DNA of 64,000 bases from Chaetoceros tenuissimus (Eukaryota > Bacillariophyta > Thalassiosirophyceae > Chaetocerotales > Chaetocerotaceae): the NCBI GenBank assembly GCA_021927905.1, contig BLLK01000062.1, forward strand, positions 930,001 to 994,000. The letters run 5' to 3'. Under the pieces are notes generated by a model. The model saw nothing but the letters and a program-made list of their open reading frames with translations, did not search any database and had not been told where the DNA came from. This document shows positions 44,522 to 53,863 of the stretch, one piece after another. Each line of letters opens with the position of its first letter. Within the stretch, counting starts at the first letter, position 1. A program made the translations under genes and the position numbers.

Positions 44522-46673
44522 TTAGACAGGTAGTGAATCCTCTAGAAATGCATACTCAAATCTGAAGTCATGTTTGATTCTTTGACACCAACCAGATTCA
44601 TAATCAAAGTATACATATGTCCCTTGTTCGTACTCATCAGTTGTAATCTTTGGTTCCTCATGTCTTTGGAACCATGTCATGTACTTCTTGTGGTATCTCC
44701 AACTCTGCTTCTTCAACTCTCTTGCTGCAAGATACTGATGATAAGTACCCTGCGAGTAGTAGAAGATGAAGAACAAAGCATCAACGCCAATCTTTTCAAA
44801 TACTGCCGGACTATCAAAAACTGGGTGAGGTGCAGTTGGGTAAGATGATGGAGTTGGATATGGGTTGCGAGGAGTATATGTCTTTTGGCGCTCACTATCC
44901 GCAGTAGTTGGACAGTGCACAAATGACTCGTCAAGAGCTCCGAGGTATGAAGCAGCATCAAAGTTGTTTCCTCCTGCATTGATGCCCCCGACTACATCAC
45001 TTCCTTGACGAGAAATTGTAGATGAAGAAGCACCTCCAACAACATTGTCAGATCCATTGAGTGAAAGCCCATTAAGGCCAGAATTTAACAAGCCATCGAT
45101 TCCAGATTGAACTGCATTTTGTTGAGACTGTGTTTGTTGTTGCTTAGCAGCAGCTTCTTGTTGCTGTCTCTGCTGTTCTTGTTGTAGCTGTTGCTGTCTT
45201 TGTAGAGCCTCTTGTTGAGATTTTTGCTGTGCCGCTGCTTGTTGTTGTCTCAAAGCTTCCTGTTGCCTCAACTGTTCTTGCTGCTGTCTCTGCTGTCTCA
45301 ATTGCTCAGCTTGTTGACGAGCTTGCTGTTCCTGAAGCAATCGCTGAAATTGATTATAAGAATTGTTTCATATCAGTCTATATGATTCCAGTGAATAAAT
45401 TTGCTTACCTGTTGTTGCTGCTGTTGTTGCAAAGCAGCCTGCTTTTGCCTTTCCTTTTCTTGCTCACTTTCACGTTTAAGGATCGCAGCCATACTGGTGC
45501 CTCCGTTAGCAGGAGGGGCTTGAGCTCGAGCAGGGGGTGCAGCAGGTGATGGTGCAGTTAGTGTTGGAGCTGCCTTCTTGGTCGGTGTAGAGGAGTCATG
45601 GGACTTCTCATCGTCATCTCCGTCATTGTCCTTATCCTTCTTCTTCTTCTTCTCCTTTTTCACTCTTGCCCTTCCAATTGTTAGTGGAATCATGGTGCTG
45701 TTGGAAGTACTCTTTTTAGATTTTCTGGAATCTTTGGAAGTACTTGTTGTAGCCGATTCATCATCCTTTTTCGAACTCTTTGCTGTTGACCCAGCCTGAG
45801 TCACTCTATCAACGTTCACAACATCCAAATCTTCAAGACCTAAGGACTCATAGAAGAATTCTTCATCATAACTTTGCATGTAGTCTTCATCCTCATGAGA
45901 CTCTACATAATACTCAATTTCTTCCTTCATTTCGTCTACAAGTTCATTGTCAAGTCTATCATTCATAACTAATCTCATAATACCTTCAAGCTTGTTGATA
46001 TGGTATTTGTGGCTGTTAATGATCTCATTGTACTCGTCAATAACATGTCGATTTGTTTTCTTTCCTTTGCCCGAAGAAAGACGCTCAATCTCCAAGTCCT
46101 TCTCGTCAATGAACTCCTGCAGCTGTTTAACGATGTTTCCAACCCACTCACATGTATCATGCCTGGCCTGTTCCTCTGGACTTAATCTTTCAGCCCTCGC
46201 AAGACCTTCCTTGGAGTAAGTTTTTGTCTTGGTTTCCTTCTCGCACACTTTGAATTGCTCCATCTTCGTCTCAATAAGTTTCCTCGTTGACAAAAGGACA
46301 TCCTTGTCCTTCACATCAGAGCTACCTATCCATGTCTTGATTTGATCGCGCAAACGCTGCAGTTTCTTAATTTCCTTCTTGAGGTCCACCTCAAACTTCT
46401 CCTTCTGACTCTGCTGTTCGGCACTGTAGACTTTCTCCCATATCTCGTCAAAGATCTCGACTCCCTCGTCGACCTTCTTCAGCACTCGATCTATCTCCGC
46501 TATTTTATTGTTGAAGAGTAAAAGGATTAGTTAGTGTTAAATCAAGAAACAAATGATATACTACATGGTGCTGAGGGGGAGGGGAGAAGATACGAGCGTG
46601 AAATATGTGTCAAGAACATAAATGCCTTAAAAAGGCTCCTCTCCACCTTCCCTCTCCAATCCCTCGACGCCAT
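44522..46673 (-). CDS. CNOT3: CCR4-NOT complex subunit 3 (CNOT3/NOT5)
   Basis: Exons 46494-45409 and 45343-44522 are secure. A 27-nt first exon, 46673-46647, encoding MASRDWRGK is my inference because it gives the family start before IDRVLKKVDEGVEIF; with it the protein has 644 residues. The N-terminal coiled coil (1-230; WEKVYSAEQQSQKEKFE, LKKEIKKLQRLRDQIK) is the Not3 domain. A basic and Ala/Pro-rich linker, then long Gln-rich runs, precede the C-terminal NOT box (about 515-640; GVDALFFIFYYSQGTYHQYLAARELKKQSWRYH, quoted here only as its two ends GVDALFFIF and SWRYH). It links the deadenylase to stalled ribosomes and targets in the cytoplasm. The first exon could instead lie further upstream. 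Confidence 0.92.
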
Positions 46674-47024
46674 TGAAAGAAACCATGAAGGTGATGATTG
46701 GCTTGCTCTATTGGACACTTACTTTGCAATTTTCTGGCATTAGACATCGTTCTAGTTTATTATGTTTTCATCGTTGTTTTCATTAGCTACCATCTCTACT
46801 ACTCAATTTTCACTCCAAGTTGGGTTAGTATTTGGTACTAGGTTGTACGTAGCTACGTAGATAGAGACGACATTGGGCTCTCTCCGTCATAGCACCTACC
46901 ACCCTCTCTAGCAGTAGCACACACTAAAAACAACGGCAAAAAGAAAGACAGAGCGTCAAAGTACATTTAAACTATTCACTGTGGTTCTGTTTAGTACATA
47001 GAAGCTCATTTTTCAACGCATAAT
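46674..47024. other. Divergent upstream region of CNOT3 and YIF1
   Basis: A 351-bp gap. No coding or RNA feature is recognised. Confidence 0.5.
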
Positions 47025-48074
47025 ATGGCTGAATTTCACAGTTCAAACGCATATCAGAGACAAACTGGGGGAGGAGCAGGAAACCCATACCATTCAAATC
47101 CATATGGAGCAAATAACTCTGCTCCCAACAATGATCCCTACAATGCTTCTCAATGGCAAAGCTCTTCACAAGCTCAACAAAATTCATCGCAGCCATATGA
47201 ACAGCAAAATCAACAGCAGCGCAATGTTCCACAACAGCAACAAGGTCAGGGTGGATCGACTCCTTTTTGGAGTCCAGCAATGTCTCAATTCGTAAACATT
47301 GCAGCAACTGCTGCAGTACAAAACGCTGGAGCGAATAATCCAAATGCCATGCTTGATGCTGCCGGTAAAATTGGGCACACGTTCCTTGATGAAGGTACTG
47401 CTCGTATGATACCTGGTTTGGAAAACATGATGAGACAACTCAGAGTTTACTTTGCTGTCGACAATAATTATGTGAAAAAGAAAATGACTAGGGTTCTTTT
47501 CTCATTCTTTTTCAAAAACTGGGAGAGACTTCGAAATGATGGGTCGGATCCAAGTGCAGTTGGGATATATGCTTTACCAAATCAAGATGAAAATGCATTG
47601 GATCTTTACATTCCACTAATGTCCTTCATCACATATGTTTTGCTCTGTTCGTTATGTTACGGAACGTCCGGGGAATTCAACCCTGAAGTGCTGACTGATC
47701 ATTCAACCAAATGTTTTGTTATTTTAATTTTGGAGGTTTTATTACTGAGACTAGGATACTACATGATGCAAGTGTCTGTAAGTTTCCTAGATCTTTTTGC
47801 TGTGTCTGGATACAAGTTCCTAGGATTGTCCATCAACATGTTTGTTGGGTTTTCTCTTAGTCTAGCTTTTACCAGTGGGGGGCACAAAGGATATTATGGA
47901 ACCTTTTTATGGACTGCATCGGCAATGAGTTACTTTATGCTCCGTTTCATGGGCTACAACATCCCAGCTGTAACAAATGCTTCAGGGCCAAAGAAGGAAA
48001 TTGTTGTTTTAGCATTTGCTGGTTTTCAGTTTGCGTCCATGTATTTCCTTGGCCAAACGAAGTTTCTAAACTAA
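47025..48074 (+). CDS. YIF1-family Golgi/ER membrane trafficking protein
   Basis: Single exon, 349 residues, within the family's usual length. The N-terminal 75 residues are Gln/Asn/Pro/Tyr-rich and cytosolic. The conserved core follows: MIPGLENMMRQLRVYFAVDNNYVKKK shortened here to MIPGLE and RVYFAVDNNYV, then FPFKNW-like FFFKNWER and LYIPLMSFITYVLL. Five hydrophobic helices run to the C-terminus, ending with a basic/polar tail. YIF1 pairs with YIP1 and Rab GTPases in ER-Golgi transport. Confidence 0.93.
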   Translation: MAEFHSSNAYQRQTGGGAGNPYHSNPYGANNSAPNNDPYNASQWQSSSQAQQNSSQPYEQQNQQQRNVPQQQQGQGGSTPFWSPAMSQFVNIAATAAVQNAGANNPNAMLDAAGKIGHTFLDEGTARMIPGLENMMRQLRVYFAVDNNYVKKKMTRVLFSFFFKNWERLRNDGSDPSAVGIYALPNQDENALDLYIPLMSFITYVLLCSLCYGTSGEFNPEVLTDHSTKCFVILILEVLLLRLGYYMMQVSVSFLDLFAVSGYKFLGLSINMFVGFSLSLAFTSGGHKGYYGTFLWTASAMSYFMLRFMGYNIPAVTNASGPKKEIVVLAFAGFQFASMYFLGQTKFLN

Positions 48075-48475
48075 TGCATTCATTGTAAATATTCATTTTT
48101 GGTATTAGATATCAAATAAATATTATTGTATTGACTGTTGTTTGAAACTTATTGTCTACGTACTCGTATTTAGTTAATCTGGGTATTATAAGAAGAAGTC
48201 CAGTAACAGGTTTCATGTGTAAAATTTTCAAAACTGAAAACAAGACTCAACCCCGCTCGCAATTGCCCATGCCTGCTGCACATTATGTTTTCATGTATTT
48301 ATCAACACATCAATAATCAATACACAATATGTTCTTATCTTAGAGTGGATGAAAAGTCCATAGTACCAAAAACAGATCAAAATATTAGTTCATTTCGAGG
48401 GATAAATAGCTTGAACTACTTGCAACCACATTAAACTGAATGAGAAGTTAAGACGAAGAATACTTTATAAGAAAA
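48075..48475. other. Intergenic
   Basis: A 401-bp gap between co-directional genes. It is AT-rich, with an early AATAAA (about 48115) that could be the YIF1 poly(A) signal. No other feature is seen. Confidence 0.4.
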
Positions 48476-49536
48476 ATGAACTATCAAGACGAAAGCAGTA
48501 CAAACTATGATGCCCCAATGCTATCAGTACCTTCATTTAGTGGCAAGGCTGTTAACAAACGTCTAGATCCTACGCACATTGATGTGAATGATGAGGATAA
48601 TTCTTTTCAGGCGAAGGTGACCAGAACTATTGCTACAGTAGTCAGCCGAATTTTGAAGGTATGTTTAATTCTTTCGACTTTATCGTTTCTTCCCCAAGTC
48701 TTCTCGATGTGCACTCTAATGAATTCCTTGCATTGAAGCCTCGTCAAATTTTAGTGATTCTACGGGTTTTGAAAGCAATCACTTTCTGCACACTTTGCCT
48801 TACTATTGTAGCAGATCTTATGTTCATCTTTTGGGTTGAACTCAAAATCAGTGACGATGTTAGTATAAAACTTGGAGGCACAAGGGACAAAATTATTCGT
48901 GCGTATGGAACTGTGTTGGCTGGAATTGCTGTTCTTGTAGAGTTGGACATGACATTCATCTCCAGAAACCTGTCGGGCCTCAAACCATTTATTGCACGAA
49001 GTATAATGCTTTTATTCATTGCATCTGTGTCGGGAGTTTCACCCATGATTGGATATGAAAAGAGGCAAAACAAGAAAAACAATTATAACAACAACTACGC
49101 TTACGACGACGACGATGGGAATGCATACAATAATTACAGCAATAGCCAAAGCCATAGTATCAGCAATGAAGTTCCAGGGAGCACCGTTGCTTTCCAAGCA
49201 ATGACCTCATTTGTTCTGTAAGTTTTCTTCTTTTTTACCACGATATTGGAATGTCTTGTGTTTCCTCATCCGTTATTTCAATTTAGATTTGGTTGTGCAT
49301 GCGCATATTTTTTGCTTGGCATTTTGTGTTTAGATAGATTCACAGCAAGGGCATTCTTAGCTGATGATGACCAAGTCGCAGCGGCTATTTCTGCCACTGC
49401 GATTAGAGATCAAAGAAGAAGGGGTAGTTTTGACTCTTATGATAATGATCCAAGAAACTCGTCGTATAACAGCAGTGGCAATTTTTCGCAAGGGTATTCT
49501 AATAATAATTACAGCAGTCCAGAAAGAAGTGAATAG
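48476..49536 (+). CDS. Unknown four-helix membrane protein
   Basis: Three exons: 48476-48658, 48739-49217 and 49287-49536; 303 residues. Four hydrophobic segments are visible: about 65-95 (ILVILRVLKAITFCTLCLT), 115-140 (AYGTVLAGIAVLVEL), 158-178 (MLLFIASVSGVSPMIG) and 222-245 (FVLFGCACAYFLLGILCL, crossing intron 2). A cytosolic-looking loop of Asn/Tyr/Asp-rich low complexity separates helices 3 and 4, and the C-terminal tail is Ser/Asn/Tyr-rich. There is no recognised family signature; the layout resembles tetraspan vesicle proteins, but no diagnostic residues are seen. I do not assign a function. Confidence 0.78.
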
Positions 49537-51084
49537 ATGGAAAATAGTGACCTTGAATAGAATTATGATAAGAGAAACCAGATTACATTGATTCGAATTT
49601 TTTCGTTGACATTACACTTAAAAATAGAAAGTTTGTTAATAAATATCACAAACCATATATTAATGAAATTACAAATGCATAATGCTATATCTACTTGTAT
49701 TGGAGTAGGCTCTTCAATGACACACCCAGAACAGATCCCAGAATGGAGTTTTAATGTTGTGTATTACATCACAAGAATTAGAATATCACTTATATTACAC
49801 CACTAACTCAGTCAAAAAGATTCTTTTACTACCTTGCCTCATATCTCAACGTACAGCAGTATGAGAACTATTTTGTGGATAGTTGTATTTCCGCAAGACT
49901 GGATCGCCTGCTTAGTAGGTGGTGATATCCCGATCCACTATGTACTCGTATTTCTAAATGGTGTGAGCCATACCAAACCTACTTATTAGAAGGTCATTAC
50001 GGTAAAGCCATCAATAATCTAATCCCCTCTTGCCTACCGGGTTGATCGAATAGGACTCTCTTATGTGATGAACAATACTGAATTTGTACCTTGCAAAGGT
50101 TGTTCAAAAGGAGGACTCTACAAAGTTGGGCATAAAGATTGATACCTCAATGAAAGTTTCGTCAAGAAGTTGCAATCCTGTTATACGGTGGAGGTTTCAT
50201 GAAAAGAAAGTGGTTTAGTCTTCTCCCCGTATCGTAATGAAATTGTATATTATCCCCGGGTTGAGTGAAGCTCTTAACGGCTTCCATTGGTGTTAGAACA
50301 ATACCCTCTATAGCACACAAGATTTCCAAGAGGAGCTGTATGTTCCACTGACCAAATAAAGTTTGGGATGTATTTATTGTTCTGGCGTAGACAGAATCTA
50401 TATTCCTCAAAGTTAGGGCCGACTCCAACTACAATTGGTACATACCTTTGGTGAAAGTCGCTACCAGTATAGATCTTTTGCACTGAAAGAACAATTTAGC
50501 AAGATGCATTAGCATGTCGAAACCGAGTAGAAATAGAAGTGTATGTTCGTACATGGAATTTGATGCTGATAAATTACAAAAGAATCCATCTCCTGCAGAA
50601 TGGATATGCTAGACTGTTCAAAATCTTTTATATTGACCCAGAAAGACTTGTTTCGATATGATTTCTTTTGCTACGGAGGCAAAGAGAGTTAGGAGTACGT
50701 ATTGATCTTTTACTTGTAAAGAAAAAAAGATAATGAGAACTGATGCCAACAATCGCGAAAAGAACAATATTAAAAAGAACAGAGAATGCATTGATGTTAT
50801 AGAATGTAAATATGGTACTTATATTCGATCGTAAAGAGCAAGTGAAAGCAAGGAGGAAGATAACACTTTGAATAAATTCTATTTTAACGAAGATTGTTCG
50901 AGAGTAAATAAAAACAATAATAGAAAATGATTTACTTTTAGTCTCATTATGTATGTTTGCCGTTTAGATAAGTTAATCGAGATAAAGTCCATTTAATATG
51001 ATATCATTCGCATGCACCATTTAAGAAGAATGCGTAAAAGGAAATGAACAAAACATGATTACCTCAGTGATGAAGATACTTACT
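49537..51084. other. Accessory intergenic region, possibly with decayed coding remnants
   Basis: The minus strand near 50160-50490 has two overlapping short frames with protein-like composition (GVGPNFEEY, LLEILCAIEGIV) but no recognisable domain and many stops. It may be a remnant of a lost gene. Otherwise the region is AT-rich sequence without features. Confidence 0.35.
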
Positions 51085-51774
51085 GAAATCATGCTGTGGG
51101 GCGCTATAACAAAAGAGATCTACACTTTAGTAACTTGTGCGGGATATGACTCAGGGAATACTTCGGTGATAACAAAGATCTTTGAATTTATTGACGGGAT
51201 CCGCGCACCAGAATTTGGGCACTATCATGAAGCCCATTTTGATGACAATCTCCCAGATCTGGATCGATCACTACCCCATGTAGACATTGTACCAGTTGCT
51301 ATACATCAATATCATCCCATGAGAGAATACATGTCTGGTATAACAGGCCGCCTGACAAGCACCTGGAGCTTCCAATCCCATGATAAACGTGATCCTAACA
51401 AACCACTAGGACCAACACCCGAAATCTTTATTCTAACCTTCTATCCTCCTCTCCCAATGAACCCTCCTTTCCAATTCAGGCTCCTATTTTACGAAGGAAA
51501 TCATCTTGACGAACTCCCGGAACCAACTCTGGATCAGACAGACGTATTCCCGTGCCTTGCCAACAGAACAAATGAAACACTAACTATATATGTACTTGCC
51601 ATAATATATCTCATGGCAACTCTACCACCTGAGTTCGTAAAAAACAGAACACTCTACCATTACAGACTCCTTCTCCCAAACAACCTCCGTAAGCTCAGCA
51701 ATGAAATGGTTTACCGACAACCATGCTGTCCTCCTCCGATCAATCACATCCCCATGGACACTTACATACAATAA
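51085..51774 (+). CDS. C-terminal fragment of a LINE protein
   Basis: Open frame that nominally starts at 51055, although its first dozen residues appear to derive from flanking sequence. The segment is intact to its stop, with patterns such as FGHYHEAHFDD, TPEIFILTFYPPLP and QPCCPPPINHI. No domain is recognised. Composition and codon use match the giant frame at 1-5998 rather than the host genes around it. Its N-terminal part would lie upstream in a full-length element but is absent here, as expected for 5' truncation. Confidence 0.55.
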   Translation, partial: EIMLWGAITKEIYTLVTCAGYDSGNTSVITKIFEFIDGIRAPEFGHYHEAHFDDNLPDLDRSLPHVDIVPVAIHQYHPMREYMSGITGRLTSTWSFQSHDKRDPNKPLGPTPEIFILTFYPPLPMNPPFQFRLLFYEGNHLDELPEPTLDQTDVFPCLANRTNETLTIYVLAIIYLMATLPPEFVKNRTLYHYRLLLPNNLRKLSNEMVYRQPCCPPPINHIPMDTYIQ

Positions 51775-51922
51775 ACCACAGCCACCACACAGCAACCATA
51801 CAATATCGAGAAAATGCAACACGTCGAAATCACTACAAACGACATCGTGAAATATTTGAATCCCAAATCAACAACACAACATAACACAGGAAGATGGAAT
51901 AGTCTGGGTATATATCGAACCA

Positions 51923-51952
51923 GTGGAGCAGCTGCCTCGGCAGCAGCTCCAC
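51923..51952 (+). other. Hairpin in the LINE 3' region
   Basis: A 14-bp stem with one A/A mismatch and a two-base loop: GTGGAGCAGCTGCC pairs with GGCAGCAGCTCCAC. Flanking ACCA and TGGT could extend the stem. Its position in the 3' region, about 150 nt after the stop codon, suits a recognition structure for the element's own reverse transcriptase. Confidence 0.75.
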
Positions 51953-52230
51953 GAATTGGTGGTGGGTTGGTGACCTACCCCTAGGAGTTCTCTTCGCTTG
52001 GAGGACTTCTTTGTAACCGGGGCATGGATAGGAGCACCTTTCTCCGTCAGTGTCCCCGATCTCGTCTAAAGGAGGATGAGTGCACACGGCACGCAAAGTG
52101 ACGTGCGGCACACATCATCCTATTTGATCATGGTCCCGAGGCGTGCTACAAAACATCTTATAACACTGCCCTTCACAGTGGCGTCATAGTGGGACCGGTG
52201 GTAGCATGTTCAAGTGTAATAGAACGATAA

Positions 52231-52266
52231 CCTAAACCTAAACCTAAACCTAAACCTAAACCTAAA
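52231..52266 (+). repeat. (CCTAAA)6 tail, TTTAGG on the other strand
   Basis: Six perfect CCTAAA units directly follow GATAA and end at AAACTTATTT. They resemble, but differ from, the TTAGGG telomere repeat known in diatoms. I read them as the 3' tail of the LINE copy, not a true chromosome end, because unique sequence continues on both sides. Confidence 0.9.
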
Positions 52267-52965
52267 AACTTATTTCAAAGCGTTCGAAACAGCGCCTTCT
52301 CCCCATGCTTTTTCTCCTTTTAAGAGAGCAATGGCAGAGGCAGAGATACCTTCCAATAGAGCATCTGTTTTCTGCCGTTTTGCTGCTGGTTTCTTATCCC
52401 CTTTATCACTATCATATACAGGACGCTTATTCTCTTCATCACACTTGTCATACTCAGTAAAATCTTCAAGAGATATGGTTTCAAACCAATCTCTTTAAGC
52501 AGCATCTTTTCAAGGGAAAAGGCACTGTCCAAAGGATCATGACTGTCTTGTTGCCCTTTACATCTCTAGATCCATGGAGAAGATAATCAGTATGTCCAGA
52601 AATTGCCTTTCTATCCGTGCCCCCAAAACTCTCAACTACATCTCTAGCCTTGGTTGTTCCTGTTCCCTTTCCGTTCCCCAAATCACCGAAAGAGCTAGAG
52701 AAACCTTTCTTCGAGCTTATCGACGAGGCAACCATTGTTTCCAGGAATTGCTGTATTAACAAATTGTAGAATCTATTTCGTGATCACCTTTTGTATTAGA
52801 ATTGCGGTCATCTTTGTTATCAGCAGTCATCAGCTTCCATTGTTACAAAGTGAAGTTGGCCAAACCTCTCTAGGAAGCCCATATGGCCAAATCTCTAATG
52901 AATGCTCAATATTCTTATTCTCTAGATCAGAATTTTGTAGGAAATTCAAACCTTTGAGTACGACT
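52267..52965 (-). pseudogene. Decayed copy of the J/zf-PARP/BRCT gene
   Basis: The minus strand resembles the region of the gene at 27796-29770 that runs from just before BRCT1 to the start of BRCT2. Matching blocks are NGCLVDKL, FGDLGNGKG, GTTKAR, VVESFGG, RKAISG, TDYLL, then ENKRPV against ENKRPA, KKPAAKRQK against EKPAAKRQR, and SASAIAL. Frames shift and stops interrupt, and a segment of about 25 codons between BRCT1 and the linker is altered. The match breaks exactly at the CCTAAA tail, and a weak continuation (AAG, then ATCACTG) may resume on the far side near 51055-51085. The LINE therefore probably inserted into this old copy. Confidence 0.8.
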
Positions 52966-53863
52966 TAGTCCAAACTTAATGTACTCCTTCCGGTAATATC
53001 GAGCTTTGAACATGAAGGCATACATGTCTTCGTTATTGAACAGCTTTTTTATTGCAAGCTATGATGTTTGCCATTCGTAAGAAATCTAATCGTAATACTA
53101 AACACTAACATGCACATCTTTATGATATCTATGTTATAACATTGTTTATTCTCGTCTACTGCGAAACCCTCTATCCTACGTAATTCAATTATTTTGTATT
53201 TTTCTAAAACTGGACTCGATACATGCCTATGTCTATTTTTGTGCTAAAACGGATTAGGCGAATTGAGTTTGAGCGTGTATCCACTAGCACTTTGGTTATT
53301 TCTTCTTAGCCATGTATGTGAAGGTCACTCCTTTCGCACACATACCTCTGTCTTACTTATGAGTTGTCAGCTTCTTAAATCAGGCATCCATCTGCACGTG
53401 TCTGTGTTTAAAGTAGTTTTAATATTGATGTATTAATATTGATGTATTAACGAAGACTCTACTCGAGCAGGCTCTACATTGTTCTTCCGATCAACTTTGC
53501 CAATTTTATCAATCGCTATGGATATGCCAATTAACGAGAAACAAAAGCATGAGTCTTGTTCACATAATTAGGATCTACATCGATTAAATATGTTTCGCAC
53601 AAAATTTCGAAGAAGTGAAATGGTAAGTTGCGATGTTGGATTTGGGATACTTATTTTTCATAAAATCTTTGACGAGGCTAACTCTTAACTCTCTCTCTCT
53701 ACTTGATCGATATACCAAAATTTGAGCAAACCAAGCTCGATCTACTTAGTGCAAATCCTACAGTCAGAAAGAAAAACAAAGAATCCGCAAAGAAATGTAG
53801 TTTTTATGGGGATAAATTATGATGTATAAGCTTTACTCATCTGTAGTTTCACTATGTTAATTT
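52966..53863. other. Intergenic, no supported gene
   Basis: AT-rich sequence between the BRCT pseudogene and the protease 3' end. It contains a short direct repeat (ATTAATATTGATGT type, near 53419-53448). Nothing else is seen. Confidence 0.5.

Larger units (their letters stand above)
51085..52266 (+). mobile_element. 5'-truncated LINE copy: C-terminal coding end, structured 3' UTR and CCTAAA tail
   Basis: A plus-strand frame ending with TAA at 51772-51774 encodes about 230 residues rich in Pro, His, Thr and Leu, the same unusual composition as the giant RT protein at the left edge. It is followed by about 455 bp of GC-richer 3' sequence containing a 30-nt hairpin, and then by exactly six CCTAAA units (52231-52266). 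A coding end, then a structured 3' region, then a short tandem-repeat tail is a classic LINE 3' end. That it is the missing C-terminus of the same family is inference. The left boundary is set where similarity to the flanking BRCT pseudogene appears to stop; it is uncertain by tens of bases. Confidence 0.65.

Noticed and set aside
45578-46219. Plus-strand frames rich in Ser/Phe/Leu
   Set aside because: Antisense of the CNOT3 coiled coil and Lys/Glu-rich linker.
52231-52266. Chromosome end or internal telomere
   Set aside because: Unique sequence and genes continue on both sides and the unit is CCTAAA, not CCCTAA; a LINE 3' tail explains it better.
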